A stretch of 64,000 nucleotides of DNA from Mytilus galloprovincialis. Lineage: Eukaryota > Mollusca > Bivalvia > Mytilida > Mytilidae. Every line of letters starts with the position of its first letter. The stretch's first letter is position 1. The notes below the pieces were generated by a model. That model searched no databases. It saw nothing but the letters and a program-made list of their open reading frames with translations, and was not told where the DNA came from. The position numbers and the translations under genes are program-made. Below are positions 1 through 8,580 of this stretch, in pieces. Location: assembly GCF_965363235.1 (NCBI RefSeq), contig NC_134843.1:67929865-67993864 (forward strand), written 5' to 3'.

Positions 1-279
1 TAGAAAAAAACCCAAGTAGTTCGAACATCAATTTTCTTCTCCAAAAACTGATCTGAATACATCCTTAAACTAGACATCATAAATAATCCCTTACAATAGA
101 ATGGTAAAGTAACAAGGAAATGTACACACAAGCTGATTGCAGAATAATACCCTCTCTCTGAGTGAAGGTATAATATTATCAATGTTTTACTCCATTTTCT
201 TGTTTTAATGTCACTGTAAAGTCTATCTACATGTATATATATATATACTATTAAAGAGATGAACTGAAATATAAGAATC

Positions 280-338
280 TTACATAACAGCAATTTTACT
301 ATCACTATCTTCAAGTTCCCCTATATGTTCAGGTAAAT
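280..338 (-). CDS. Candidate C-terminal exon of an unidentified gene (low confidence)
   Basis: On the minus strand a good acceptor (polypyrimidine run ending TTTTCAG) is followed by a 2-nt completion and 18 codons, ending in TAA. The short acidic peptide has the core LPEHIGELEDSDSK and ends in IAVM. It enters in phase 1, which matches the donor of the candidate exon at 552-710. It has no recognisable domain. It could be the cytoplasmic end of the Ig gene whose V-type exon lies at 7951-8253 on the same strand, but no connecting transmembrane exon was found. Length and splice logic are the only evidence, so chance is possible. Confidence 0.3.
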
Positions 339-551
339 CTGAAAATAAATGCAATGAACTCACATGCATGTATAGATGTTAACAAAAACTTGAAGAAAAG
401 GAAAAGACAGAGAATTAAAGTATTTGTATAACGTATTGATAAGTAAGTTTTTAAAGTAAAGAAAATATGTCAGGATGGACAAAAGTGAAAGTTTTGACAA
501 ACAATTCTACATAGATCTTTTGTATATTGACTCTCATCACCATCAATCTAC

Positions 552-710
552 CTTGAGAAACATAACAGAGGGAGCAGGATCTGCTTACCTGTATGGAACA
601 CCTAAGATTTTTGTATAGTTTATGTTTTTCAGCTTTAAATGTAATGTTTTGATGGGCTTTGTTTGTCTTTAACCATGTTTTTCTTTGTTGCATAGTCAGT
701 ATGTCAGTTT
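552..710 (-). CDS. Candidate internal exon, phase 1-1 (low confidence)
   Basis: The minus strand is open for 159 nt between an acceptor (CTACAG) and a donor (CAAG|GTAGAT). Both junctions are phase 1, so the exon adds 53 codons and joins in frame to the exon at 280-338. The peptide is basic and polar (MQQRKTWLKTNKAHQN near its start), with no membrane segment, which would suit a cytoplasmic region. An inner donor (ATACAG|GTAAGC) also exists. No family is recognised. RNA reads across 338-552 would decide. Confidence 0.28.
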
Positions 711-894
711 CTGTAGACCAGGTATATTCTTGATTTGGGGAATAGCAAGAGATGATAGAATTTGTGATATTTGTGACTGTAACTCATTAAGTGAAGAATT
801 TTATTATTTGTTCCAATATACGAAAAGGGAGATGTGGTATGATTGCCAATAAAACAACTATCCACCAAAGTTCAAATGAAGTGAATGTAGGCTC

Positions 895-1470
895 GTCTAA
901 ACATCAACCCAACAATGTTATATATACAACTCGTCTAAATATCAACCCAACAATGTTAGATCTCTAAATTTGCTTTCGCAAATATTTTGTTCCTCCCTCT
1001 CCGGGATTCGAACCCATGCTACTGAGATATCGTGACACTAAATCGCCTGCACTGTAGCCGTCCCGCTGGACCACACGACCACCTGGGCTTCAAAATGAAG
1101 CTTTCGGTGGCCGGGTGTCACCTTTCCACGTCAGTTTTAATCTAGCGTCGTACTACAGTACATGATATATAAGGCATGGAGATGTATTTTTTACAGATCA
1201 GCTAAATTATCTATAGCAAAGGATCCGACAAATGAATGTAAGATACAGTCACAGAAATAATTATATATATAAGTACGTCTGAACCAGTGACAATTCTACA
1301 CCAGATTTGTCCATCGGATCACTATATTGTAGGATCATTTACTATAGATAATTTAGCTGATCTGTAAGAAGAACATCTGCATGCCTTATCCCGGAGAGGG
1401 AAGAACAAAAAAATTGCGAAAGCAAATTTACAGATCTGACATTGTTGGGTTGATGTTTAGACGAGTTATA
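895..1470 (-). repeat. tRNA-SINE-like foldback repeat
   Basis: Read on the minus strand, this repeat holds a tRNA-like head: a box-A-like TGGTCCAGCGGG (complement of 1062-1073) and a box B GGTTCGAATCC (complement of 1004-1014). It ends with a conserved tail containing TTGCTTTCGCAAA and the segment ACATTGTTGGGTTGATG. The tail occurs at both ends in opposite orientation (about 895-957 and 1425-1461). A further inverted repeat, 1194-1227 against 1332-1365, can form a long hairpin. The same head and tail recur in the tandem array at 62761-63690. Polymerase III transcription is inferred from the boxes only. Confidence 0.7.
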
Positions 1471-1481
1471 TTCATATATAT

Positions 1482-2807
1482 GGGCGTTTTTCAATAAAAG
1501 CGTTCCTTTCAGACCTAAAAAAATGGAAAATCAACTAGTCTAAAATTTATTTTCAAGAGTTATTTTGAATACCTCTATTATAGACCTGTTTGTAAACAAA
1601 AAGTGCAATCTTAAATACTCCTTAAAATTATATTATTTTCATAATTTGTGTTTTGTTCCCTACGAAACTGCTTCTAAACACACATATTTTTGCAATTTTA
1701 AATGTTTCCTATAGACATTCCAGTTTGTTTACTTTATATACTAGAAAAATCTCATTTTTTCTGAATTGGAGAACCATTTTTTATCGATAAAGATTAGACA
1801 GTACTACACATATGAAGGTACAACTCATGTTACGTAGTGGACATTTTGATGCGTTTCGTAGTTGACAAAACCGTTTCGTAGTGGAAAAAAAGTTTCGCAG
1901 TTGACATCAACCCTATTCTATGTTAATAAAAAGCATAATAAAAATTACATCAAACTAATCTTTGTTATTTGCTTTGCACGAATATAATTTAAAAAAGAGT
2001 AAAAAAAGACTGCATGGTAGTGGTAGTGTCCACTACGAAACGTTTTTCTCTCAAACTTGTTTCGTAGGGGACCGTTTCGTAGGGGACGTATTCACATGTT
2101 TTATTTTTTTCTCACAACCCCCCTAGTAACAAGACTGACTGTATTCATCAAAGCGTTATTAAGCTGTACACTGATATTTTTTTCATTATTTTAAAACCAG
2201 TTACTGAAGGAGATTCGACCCGTTTCGTAGTGGACATTTACAAAAATACGGTATCACTCTGGTCCATTTGATGTGCTCAATTTTTCTTACCAACAGTTTA
2301 ATTGCCGTTATAAAAGCATCACTTCTTTTGTAAAACCCTAATGTGTATATCTCTTGCAAACAAAAAATTACATTGATTTTATAAAACTGTTTATAAGCAA
2401 GTTTTAATGACTTCGTTTCGTAGTGGACATTGTGTTAGGGACACACCTTCTAAACTAAAAAATCCTATGTTAAAAGCTGTTTATTAAAATATGTTGGCTC
2501 TAAACATACTTTTGAATTATTAAAGAACTTATATTAAGTAAAATTAATATTTATTTCTACATTTTTTTACGATATTTGAGAGTATGAATGTTGAACAGGC
2601 GGTCTAGGGACATGCCATTTTGGTTGTTTTGGACCATTCAGGAATCAATATATTATCAATCCCTCTGAAAAAATAAACTGTTTCTTTGCTTAAAAATGTT
2701 ATATCTAATTCAATGTACTGACTGCACAAAAAAATACTTGCAAAGATCAAACACATTTTTTTTAAAGTGGCTGGGACAAGAAAGTACGTTTTTATTGAAA
2801 AACGCCC
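1482..2807. mobile_element. Non-autonomous TIR element with clustered 13-bp motif
   Basis: The ends are inverted repeats of about 28 bp with two mismatches, starting GGGCGTTTTTCAATAAAA at 1482 and its complement ending at 2807. The flanks are ATAT-rich, so the target duplication is ambiguous. There is no credible ORF. Between 1829 and 2430 the motif TTTCGTAGTGGAC and close variants (T or G at one position) occurs about nine times, eight on + and one inverted at 2027-2042. These may be transposase-binding subterminal repeats. The element sits between the SINE-like tail and the left end of the Polinton. Confidence 0.65.
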
Positions 2808-2819
2808 ATATACACACAA

Positions 2820-2825
2820 CTCGTC
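2820..2825 (+). repeat. Target-site duplication, left copy (CTCGTC)
   Basis: CTCGTC lies immediately outside the left inverted repeat and is repeated exactly at 7778-7783. A 6-bp duplication is the known hallmark of Polinton/Maverick integration. Confidence 0.85.
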
Positions 2826-3361
2826 AGTAGTATAGTGCGAGGGAGTATGAGCCCCAAACCTCGGACGCGAGGCGCGCATGCGCTGACGCTATATTTGGGC
2901 CTTAGCGTGGACACCGTAGTTGACTCTGAAATCTAAGGGTATGACTCACAGGCCGACACCATATTTGGGCCTTCGCGCGGACGCGAGCGCTATAGTTGGA
3001 CCTGAGCGCGGACGCGAACACTATATTTGGGCCTTCAGGCGGACATCGGGACACCAACTCCATATTTGGACCTGAAATCGGGACGCGAGACGTTATAGTT
3101 AGACCTGCGCGCGTACACTCACGCTATATTTGGGCCTTCACGCGGACATCGGGACACCAACTCCATATTTGGACCTGAAATCGGGACGCGAGTGCTATAT
3201 TTGGACCTGCGCGCATACACTGACGTTATATTTTTGACTCACAAGAACGCCGTATTGGGACGCTGACGCTATAGTTGGGCTTAAACCTTGTACGCTATAC
3301 CTATATGTTGGACCAAGCTACCCTCCAAGGTGGACGTTACGTCACACCCTAGAAAGTGGAC
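2826..3361 (+). repeat. Polinton left terminal inverted repeat
   Basis: The sequence matches the complement of 7282-7777 almost base for base over the outer 340 bp. An extra stretch of about 75 bp in the left copy explains the unequal lengths. Internally it is built of imperfect units carrying GCTATATTTGGGCCTT or GCTATAGTTGGACCT followed by a GC-rich CGCGGACGCGA segment, so the TIR itself is a degenerate tandem array. Its base composition is far more GC-rich than the surroundings. Confidence 0.88.
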
Positions 3362-5214
3362 GGTATACCCTTTAAGGTGGACGTTACGTCACACCCTTAA
3401 AAGTGGACGGTATACCCTCCAAAACGGACGCGAATTTTTCTTTGCTAAACGCTTACCCAGCCCCTAGATAATAAGTCTGTGGTAATTCTGAAGAAAAAAA
3501 AATTCTACCTCTTAAAATAGTTACTGCTTATACATGCTTATAACAACTGTAAGAATTCTCCAAGATGTACTATTTATATAAATCAGATAAACTGTCACTC
3601 AATCCAGTAGGCGGTACTATAAATACATGCACGTGTAAAGATACTTGGATAAAAAATGTTTGAAATCAACATGATCAATACATAAAATATTTATCTTCTT
3701 ATTTCTAGTTTTTGGATTACTTATCTTATTAACATGACAATCGTGAAACATTCAGTCGTATTGCTTTTCTATTTCTTTCAACCATTTAATTAATATCATA
3801 TGGTGCTGATTAAGATGACACCTTAAATAATTAGATGAAGAGATAAAGCACATCTGGTGATTAAAAAATCTGTATCTTTATACACTTTCTTTCAATAACA
3901 TGTTTACAGGTGTACACAGGTTTTTATCTGCTCCTAATTAACAGACATAAGCAACAGTTATAATAATATCGTCTGTGACATGAAATATTTATCGTTTTTG
4001 AAGTTTTTCGATTTCTTATCTCCGTGAAACATTCAGTATTATTGCTTTTATACTTCTTTGAACCACTTTATTAATATCATATGGTCATGATTAAAATTTT
4101 ACCCCAAATGATTAACTAAAATCCACACTTTGTCATTAAAAATTGTTTCTCATTTATTAATATCTTATCGTCAACGGCCGTAATTGATTTTTTATCTTCA
4201 CAAATACAGCAGTGGCGGATCCAGGGGGGGGGGGGGGTTCCGGGGGTGCGCACCCCTCCTTTATTTTTGCCGATCAATGCATTTGTATCGGGACATATGT
4301 TTTGCACCCCCCCTTTGCCCTGGGTGCCCTGGGTTAGCACCCCCCCCCCCCCTTTCGAAAATTCCTGCATCCGCCCCTGTACACGGATAATGTATTTAAT
4401 CTATCTATATCTATATACGAGGTTTTGATGGAGTTTATAATAATGGGCATAAATAAATAAAGAATATAAATTAAAAAATATAGAGAATAATGGACAAACA
4501 AATAAAGAAATAAAGAATAAAGAAAGATTTAAAAAAATATTAAGAATAAATGTTGCATGCTAATCTGTATGGAATAGAGAAATATACGGCTGCTAAACTA
4601 TAAGGAATAAAGAACTATGGGCTGTAAAATTATATAAAAAAGAAAACAAACAAATATGAATAGTATACTGTAAGATTTCTCTTTACTTATCCTATTAGTT
4701 GTTGTGCACGTGAAGGAATTATGTCTGTGCAGAGAAACCAGAACCGGTTTCAACCGGTTTAAATGAGACGATACTTGCTCTGTAGGTAGGCGGCTCTTAG
4801 CATACGGTCCAATCAAACAATTTCTATGTCTATATATTCCTCTACATAAAACTGTGTTGAAGATAACAAAATGTAAAGGAAGAGAGATAGGTCAGGACGA
4901 GTACAGAAACCATAAAAGTTGTATTTATAATTTTTTTTAATCGTATAGAAGCTAAATTCGTCTACTGTACTAATATATTTATCCACAACGCGAGTTAGCC
5001 TGTTAACAAAACGTTTGTCTCTATCCAATGTTTCCTCATTTTCCGGTAGTCCAAATTTCCCTCGCTTTATCACAAGACCTATTGTATTTATTGTTAAATT
5101 GAATGAACTATTTGCCACTGAACGTTCAGCAACCAACTACTTTTTACGTTTATTTCTTAACTACGGGGTTGGGTTGAATAAAGCTATAAGAGAGAGTCTA
5201 AAGGTTACACTGAA
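3362..5214. other. Polinton interior without a recognisable gene
   Basis: This AT-rich stretch follows the left TIR. A short direct repeat (GGTGGACGTTACGTCACACCC) occurs near 3330-3400. A GC-tract MITE-like repeat lies at 4207-4385. A minus-strand open frame at 4813-5136 (107 codons) and a weaker one at 4598-4816 show no family I recognise. The region probably marks where most of the element's genes were deleted. Confidence 0.5.
4207..4385. repeat. MITE-like repeat with GGCGGATCCAG end and G/C runs
   Basis: The sequence opens with GTGGCGGATCCAG then a G run, and closes with C runs and a CATCCGCCCCTG end, giving imperfect inverted ends. Similar copies are at 35237-35397, 59345-59425 (ending CTGGATCCGCCACT) and, in part, 61700-61850. 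It is nested inside the Polinton interior. Confidence 0.55.
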
Positions 5215-5646
5215 ATGAATATTATGGACTAGTTTTGTTTATTTGTTAATAGCGAAGACTCGCTTTCAACATTTACAAACAATGTAGGTGGCAATTTCAA
5301 AGTGCGGTTGCCCAAACGCTATACGTTAGATGGATCGTGGGAATGTGCATTATTGGAGGTGTCGTTCATACCGGAATTAGAAGCCTCAACGAGACGTATG
5401 TATTTTTGTTCCGATTTCGTGCACCAGTCGTACGTGAGGGAAACGGCTCTCCCTATTCTCCAGTCGATACGGTTATTGAATGTAGATATCACGGACGTGA
5501 CGTTTGAGAAACCAATCTATTTTCCGGTCACCAGGAATGAATTGTATCACATCGAATTTGTGTTGAGAGACGATCATTTGCAAATATGTCGTCTAAAAGA
5601 TGACCACGTATTTCTCTTGCTACATTTTCGTAGGAAGAATCTATAA
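5215..5646 (+). pseudogene. Polinton minor capsid (penton-like) protein remnant
   Basis: From ATG 5215 the frame meets TAG at 5230-5232 and then runs open to 5646. The early part carries the motif LDGSWECALLEV, and the C-terminal part has CSDFV, a run of I/L-rich strands and the closing LLLHFRR. These are features of the single jelly-roll minor capsid proteins of Polintons and adintoviruses. The family is usually about twice as long. The jump from the N-terminal strand to the CSDFV region indicates loss of the middle of the domain. Early stop plus internal deletion make it non-functional as a capsid protein. The stop was read directly and the family call is by pattern. Confidence 0.65.
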
Positions 5647-5683
5647 GAGGAAACTACACATTCATATTTAGGACATTACGAAT

Positions 5684-5890
5684 ATGTTTAATTGCAATAT
5701 TTGCCGTAAAGTATATGTGTGGCCGCACGATCTTCAAAGACATATGAGAAGTAAGCATTCTTCCGATGAGTCATTATACCAGCCAGATGTTACCCAGCAG
5801 CAGCAGCAGCAGCAGCAGCAGCAAAAGCAGCAGCAAAAGCAGCAGCAAAAGCAGCAGGAGGCTTTCGTGTTATACACCCTTTTACCATGA
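5684..5890 (+). CDS. C2H2 zinc-finger plus polyglutamine ORF before the ATPase
   Basis: This 68-codon ORF starts at ATG 5684. Residues 4-25 form one C2H2 finger (C-x2-C, then H-x4-H, with VYVWPHDLQRH inside). A CAG/CAA/AAG tract follows (about 5795-5855), giving a glutamine-rich run. The ORF ends 4 nt into the ATPase ORF in a different frame. The ATPase frame stays open upstream of its ATG for several codons, which suggests that an indel in or next to the CAG tract separated a single ancestral ORF. It could instead be a small separate DNA-binding protein. The finger is real by spacing; the function is unknown. Confidence 0.5.
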   Translation: MFNCNICRKVYVWPHDLQRHMRSKHSSDESLYQPDVTQQQQQQQQQQKQQQKQQQKQQEAFVLYTLLP

Positions 5891-6618
5891 TCGTGTCCGG
5901 TCCCACCTCCTGCGGAAAAACTCATTTTATGAAAGATGTGCTTCAACACATAAAAAGACTGTGTAGTCCCAGTCCAGAAAGAATTGTTTGGTTGTATAAA
6001 TGGTGGCAACCTCTTTACGAGGAAATACAACGAACAGTGCTTCCACGCGTTGAATTCATTCGTGGAATTCCTTTTGATCTCGAAAGGGACGATTTTTTCG
6101 ATCCCAACATTCGAAACATGATCCTATTAGATGATCTCATGTCGACCTCGGCCAAAGACTCCAGAATAAATGATTTGTTTACGGAAGGGAGTCACCATAG
6201 AAATTTATCGGTCGTCGTTTTGAATCAGAATTTATACTTTGGCAAAGACCCCACCCAGAGACGAAACTGTCATTATCTCGTTCTCTTTAATAACCCCATT
6301 GATCGTCAACCCATCATGACGCTGGGCCGACAGATGTATCCTTCTCGAGGGGACTTCTTTCTCCGGAAATTCGAAGAGGCAACGAGGACACCTTTCGGGT
6401 ACCTTCTGGTTGACCTAAAAGCTAGAACCCCGGAAGCCTCCAGATTACGCACAGAGGTCTTGGAGAGACACATGATGAAAAGAAGGAGGACACCCATCTC
6501 TCCGAAGACGAAAGTTTGGTCTCGTCAGACGAAGACATGGCCGACGAGACAACAGACGTATCGTCGGACGATGCTGAGAGACGAGAAGATCTCATCGCCT
6601 GTCGGGATTGTGGAGTAG
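5887..6618 (+). CDS. Polinton genome-packaging ATPase (FtsK/HerA-like, A32-type)
   Basis: This 243-residue ORF encodes a P-loop NTPase that in this virus-like group drives DNA into the capsid. Walker A is GPTSCGKT at residues 5-12. Walker B is MILLDDLM at 78-85 with paired acidic residues 82-83. An NQN motif after a hydrophobic strand (about 112-115) is consistent with the sensor strand. Length is near normal for the family (about 240-300). The last ~45 residues, rich in R, K and T, overlap the protease frame that begins at 6516. The core is uninterrupted, so this is the best-preserved gene of the element. Homologues often start further upstream, and the ATG at 5887 may not be the original start. 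Confidence 0.8.
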   Translation: MIVSGPTSCGKTHFMKDVLQHIKRLCSPSPERIVWLYKWWQPLYEEIQRTVLPRVEFIRGIPFDLERDDFFDPNIRNMILLDDLMSTSAKDSRINDLFTEGSHHRNLSVVVLNQNLYFGKDPTQRRNCHYLVLFNNPIDRQPIMTLGRQMYPSRGDFFLRKFEEATRTPFGYLLVDLKARTPEASRLRTEVLERHMMKRRRTPISPKTKVWSRQTKTWPTRQQTYRRTMLRDEKISSPVGIVE

Positions 6619-7125
6619 TGTTTGTTCACCTTCGCGGATTGGAAACCCATAGTCAGCAAGGGTGTGGGAAGAAAAACGGCATTGTTCTCCCGATGACGGG
6701 GAAAGATGTAGAGGATGCTTTGAGCGGATTAACCGTGACCGTGTGCTGTGCAGAAGACTTGCCTAGCTATGTGAGCGACAGGCCTAGAACGTGTGTGGTC
6801 AATACGGACAACTGTGATCAAAAGGGGAGTCATTGGGTGGCTTTCCATTTTCCCGCATCGGGGCCACCTGAATTTTTCGACTCCTTAGGACGATACCCGG
6901 AAACGTACCAACGCTATTTTACGAAATGTACTCATCGTGAATGGACCGGAATACTGTGTGGTTGGCAATCAAGTTCAACCCGATGATTCAGATACCTGTG
7001 GCCTGTATTGCATTTATTACGTCAAATTGAGATGTCGGGGACTGGAGATGAAGGACATTATTAACACCTTTTCATCCACTGACTTGATTAAAAATGACAG
7101 CAAACTCGTAGCCTTATTTGGTTAA
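6516..7125 (+). pseudogene. Polinton cysteine protease (adenain/C48-like), frameshifted
   Basis: The first frame (6516-6983, 156 codons) begins with an acidic leader and a C2HC zinc-knuckle-like segment (ACRDCG...H...GC, residues about 29-50). It then has the catalytic His in GSHWVAFHF (residue 106) and the acidic partner in FFDSLG (residue 122). Near 6930-6945 homology passes to the +1 frame. That frame carries the oxyanion Gln and nucleophile Cys in QPDDSDTCG, seven residues apart as in adenain, and closes at 7125. The two halves cannot be read as one protein here. The enzyme normally matures capsid precursors. Its start overlaps the ATPase end by about 100 nt. Confidence 0.72.
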
Positions 7126-7281
7126 ATACAAACAAAAAAAATGATACAAAAAAAAAAATAAGAAAAAAAACAAGAAAAAAAAAAAAAAAAAAAACCTAAA
7201 CAACCTACATGTATATGTAGCAGGTCTCAAGTCCTGAACCAGATCTGGTATCTGGAAGTGTGAGAGAGATTTATCCGAACA
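7126..7281. other. A-rich spacer between protease and right TIR
   Basis: An interrupted A run (about 7130-7195) follows the protease stop codon, with no gene. It could be a decayed polyadenylation or slippage tract. Confidence 0.5.
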
Positions 7282-7777
7282 CCACTTTCTAGAGTGTGAC
7301 GTAACGTCCACCTTGGAGGGTAGCTTGGTCCAATATTTAGGTATAGCGCCCGCGCCTAAGCCCAACTATAGCCTCTGCACCCACATACGACGATCGTGTG
7401 AGTCATATCCTTAGGTATGCATCCCCATGTCGAGTCCAACTCTGATGTCCGCGTGAAGGCCCAAATATAGCGTGAGTGTTCGCGCGCAGGTCTAACTATA
7501 ACGTCTCGCGTCCCGATTTCAGGTCCAAATATGGAGTTGGTGTCCCGATGTCCGCCTGAAGGCCCAAATATAGTGTTCGCGTCCGCGCTCAGTTCCAACT
7601 ATAGCGCTCGCGTCCGCGCGAAGGCCCAAATATGGTGTCGGCCTGTGAGTCATACCCTTAGATTTCAGAGTCAACTACGGTATCCACGCTAAGGCCCAAA
7701 TATAGCGTCAGCGCATGCGCGCAGCGCGCGTGTCGCGTCCGAGGTTTGGGGCTCATACTCCCTCGCACTATACTACT
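7282..7777 (-). repeat. Polinton right terminal inverted repeat
   Basis: This is the complement of the left TIR, ending CTATACTACT at 7777. The outer part differs from the left copy at only a few bases. The inner part has a rearranged, shorter set of the GCTATATTTGGGCC units. Confidence 0.88.
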
Positions 7778-7783
7778 CTCGTC
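7778..7783 (+). repeat. Target-site duplication, right copy (CTCGTC)
   Basis: Exact repeat of 2820-2825, directly outside the right inverted repeat. Confidence 0.85.
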
Positions 7784-7950
7784 TATACTTATATATTAAC
7801 TTGTTCATTGAATCAACCTATTTTTTTGTATGTTCAATTGTACTTGTTCACATACAATGAGAATAAACACTTGAAACTTGAGATTTATTTGTCTAGATCT
7901 CTTCACTGTAAATCTGTTGATATTAAACAGAGATTAATCAGAGTAAATAC

Positions 7951-8253
7951 CTTTTTTAAAAACATCTTTTGTCAGCAGAGGTAATTTCTGAGACCTTGTA
8001 AAACCATATGCACACCAATATGTTTCATTCACATCATTTTCTGTCAGGTTTTTGATAATCAATTTGAATCCTCTGCTTTCTACAGTGGCATTATACTTTG
8101 TAATATCATCTGTTTCATCATTGAAAGTAAGCAATGTTTGTCCCTGATACCATCGTTTACTCATTGTTGATGACATTTCATAATCGTCAGAAATACAAAA
8201 TAATTCTAAATCTTCACCATATGCTGATATTTGTTTCTCTACATTCCATGTTA
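7951..8253 (-). CDS. V-type immunoglobulin domain exon of a receptor-like gene
   Basis: On the minus strand a good acceptor (TTTTATTATTTCAG) opens a 303-nt exon ending at AAAAAG|GTATTT. Both junctions are phase 1, typical of Ig-domain exons. The 101 codons form one V-type domain. The first Cys lies in LELFCIS, the core Trp in KRWYQG about 18 residues later, and the second Cys in ETYWCAYG after a LIIKNLTENDV strand. It has several N-glycosylation sequons (NAT, NLT, NET). No signal-peptide exon was found upstream (higher coordinates), where a 148-bp repeat element begins at about 11470 and runs down to 8581. The Polinton is inserted 174 bp downstream in the following intron. The domain call is firm; the gene model is incomplete. 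Confidence 0.72.
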
Positions 8254-8580
8254 CTGAAATAATAAAAGAACATCATTTTAATGTTCCCAATTAATGTTGC
8301 ACATACATGACATATTTTAACTTACATATTAACAATATAATAGTACTGCATAAATGACAATGACTTTAATAAGCAAAGGTGGGGTTGAAAAAGTGCAACA
8401 CCGTAACAAAATAAACATCATAAAAATGACAAAAATAAAAGTGAGTTGAAAAATTAACTCACAAACATATGTATATACAAGTTATATAAACACTACATGA
8501 ATATTGTAATTAATTAATGTTTAAAGAAAAATAAATAACCCTATATGATAAATAAATAATCCTATATGATAACACTTTAA
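8254..8580. other. Intron/intergenic AT-rich sequence
   Basis: No ORF or repeat of note apart from a short direct repeat (AAATAAATAATCCTATATGATAA near 8530-8570). Confidence 0.4.

Larger units (their letters stand above)
2826..7777 (+). mobile_element. Internally deleted Polinton/Maverick (adintovirus-like) element
   Basis: This 4952-bp element has about 0.5-kb terminal inverted repeats starting AGTAGTATAGTGCGAGGG and ending with the exact complement, flanked by a 6-bp direct repeat. AG..CT termini and a 6-bp duplication are known Polinton features. The interior encodes remnants of three Polinton proteins in order on +: minor capsid, packaging ATPase and adenain-type cysteine protease. Protein-primed DNA polymerase, retroviral-type integrase and major capsid genes are absent. 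Full elements of this class are usually 15-20 kb, so this is a short derivative that could move only with help. High TIR identity suggests a fairly recent insertion, but the reading-frame breaks show that the coding part is decayed. Confidence 0.88.

Noticed and set aside
4184..4428. Proline/glycine-rich ORFs
   Set aside because: Produced by the G and C runs of the MITE-like repeat.
4813..5136. 107-codon minus-strand ORF in the Polinton as a gene
   Set aside because: No recognisable domain, AT-rich, and partly opposite another open frame. Left as unassigned interior.
5734..6030. Serine-rich and cysteine-rich frames across the CAG tract
   Set aside because: Shadow frames of the CAG repeat. 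The finger and ATPase frames explain the region.
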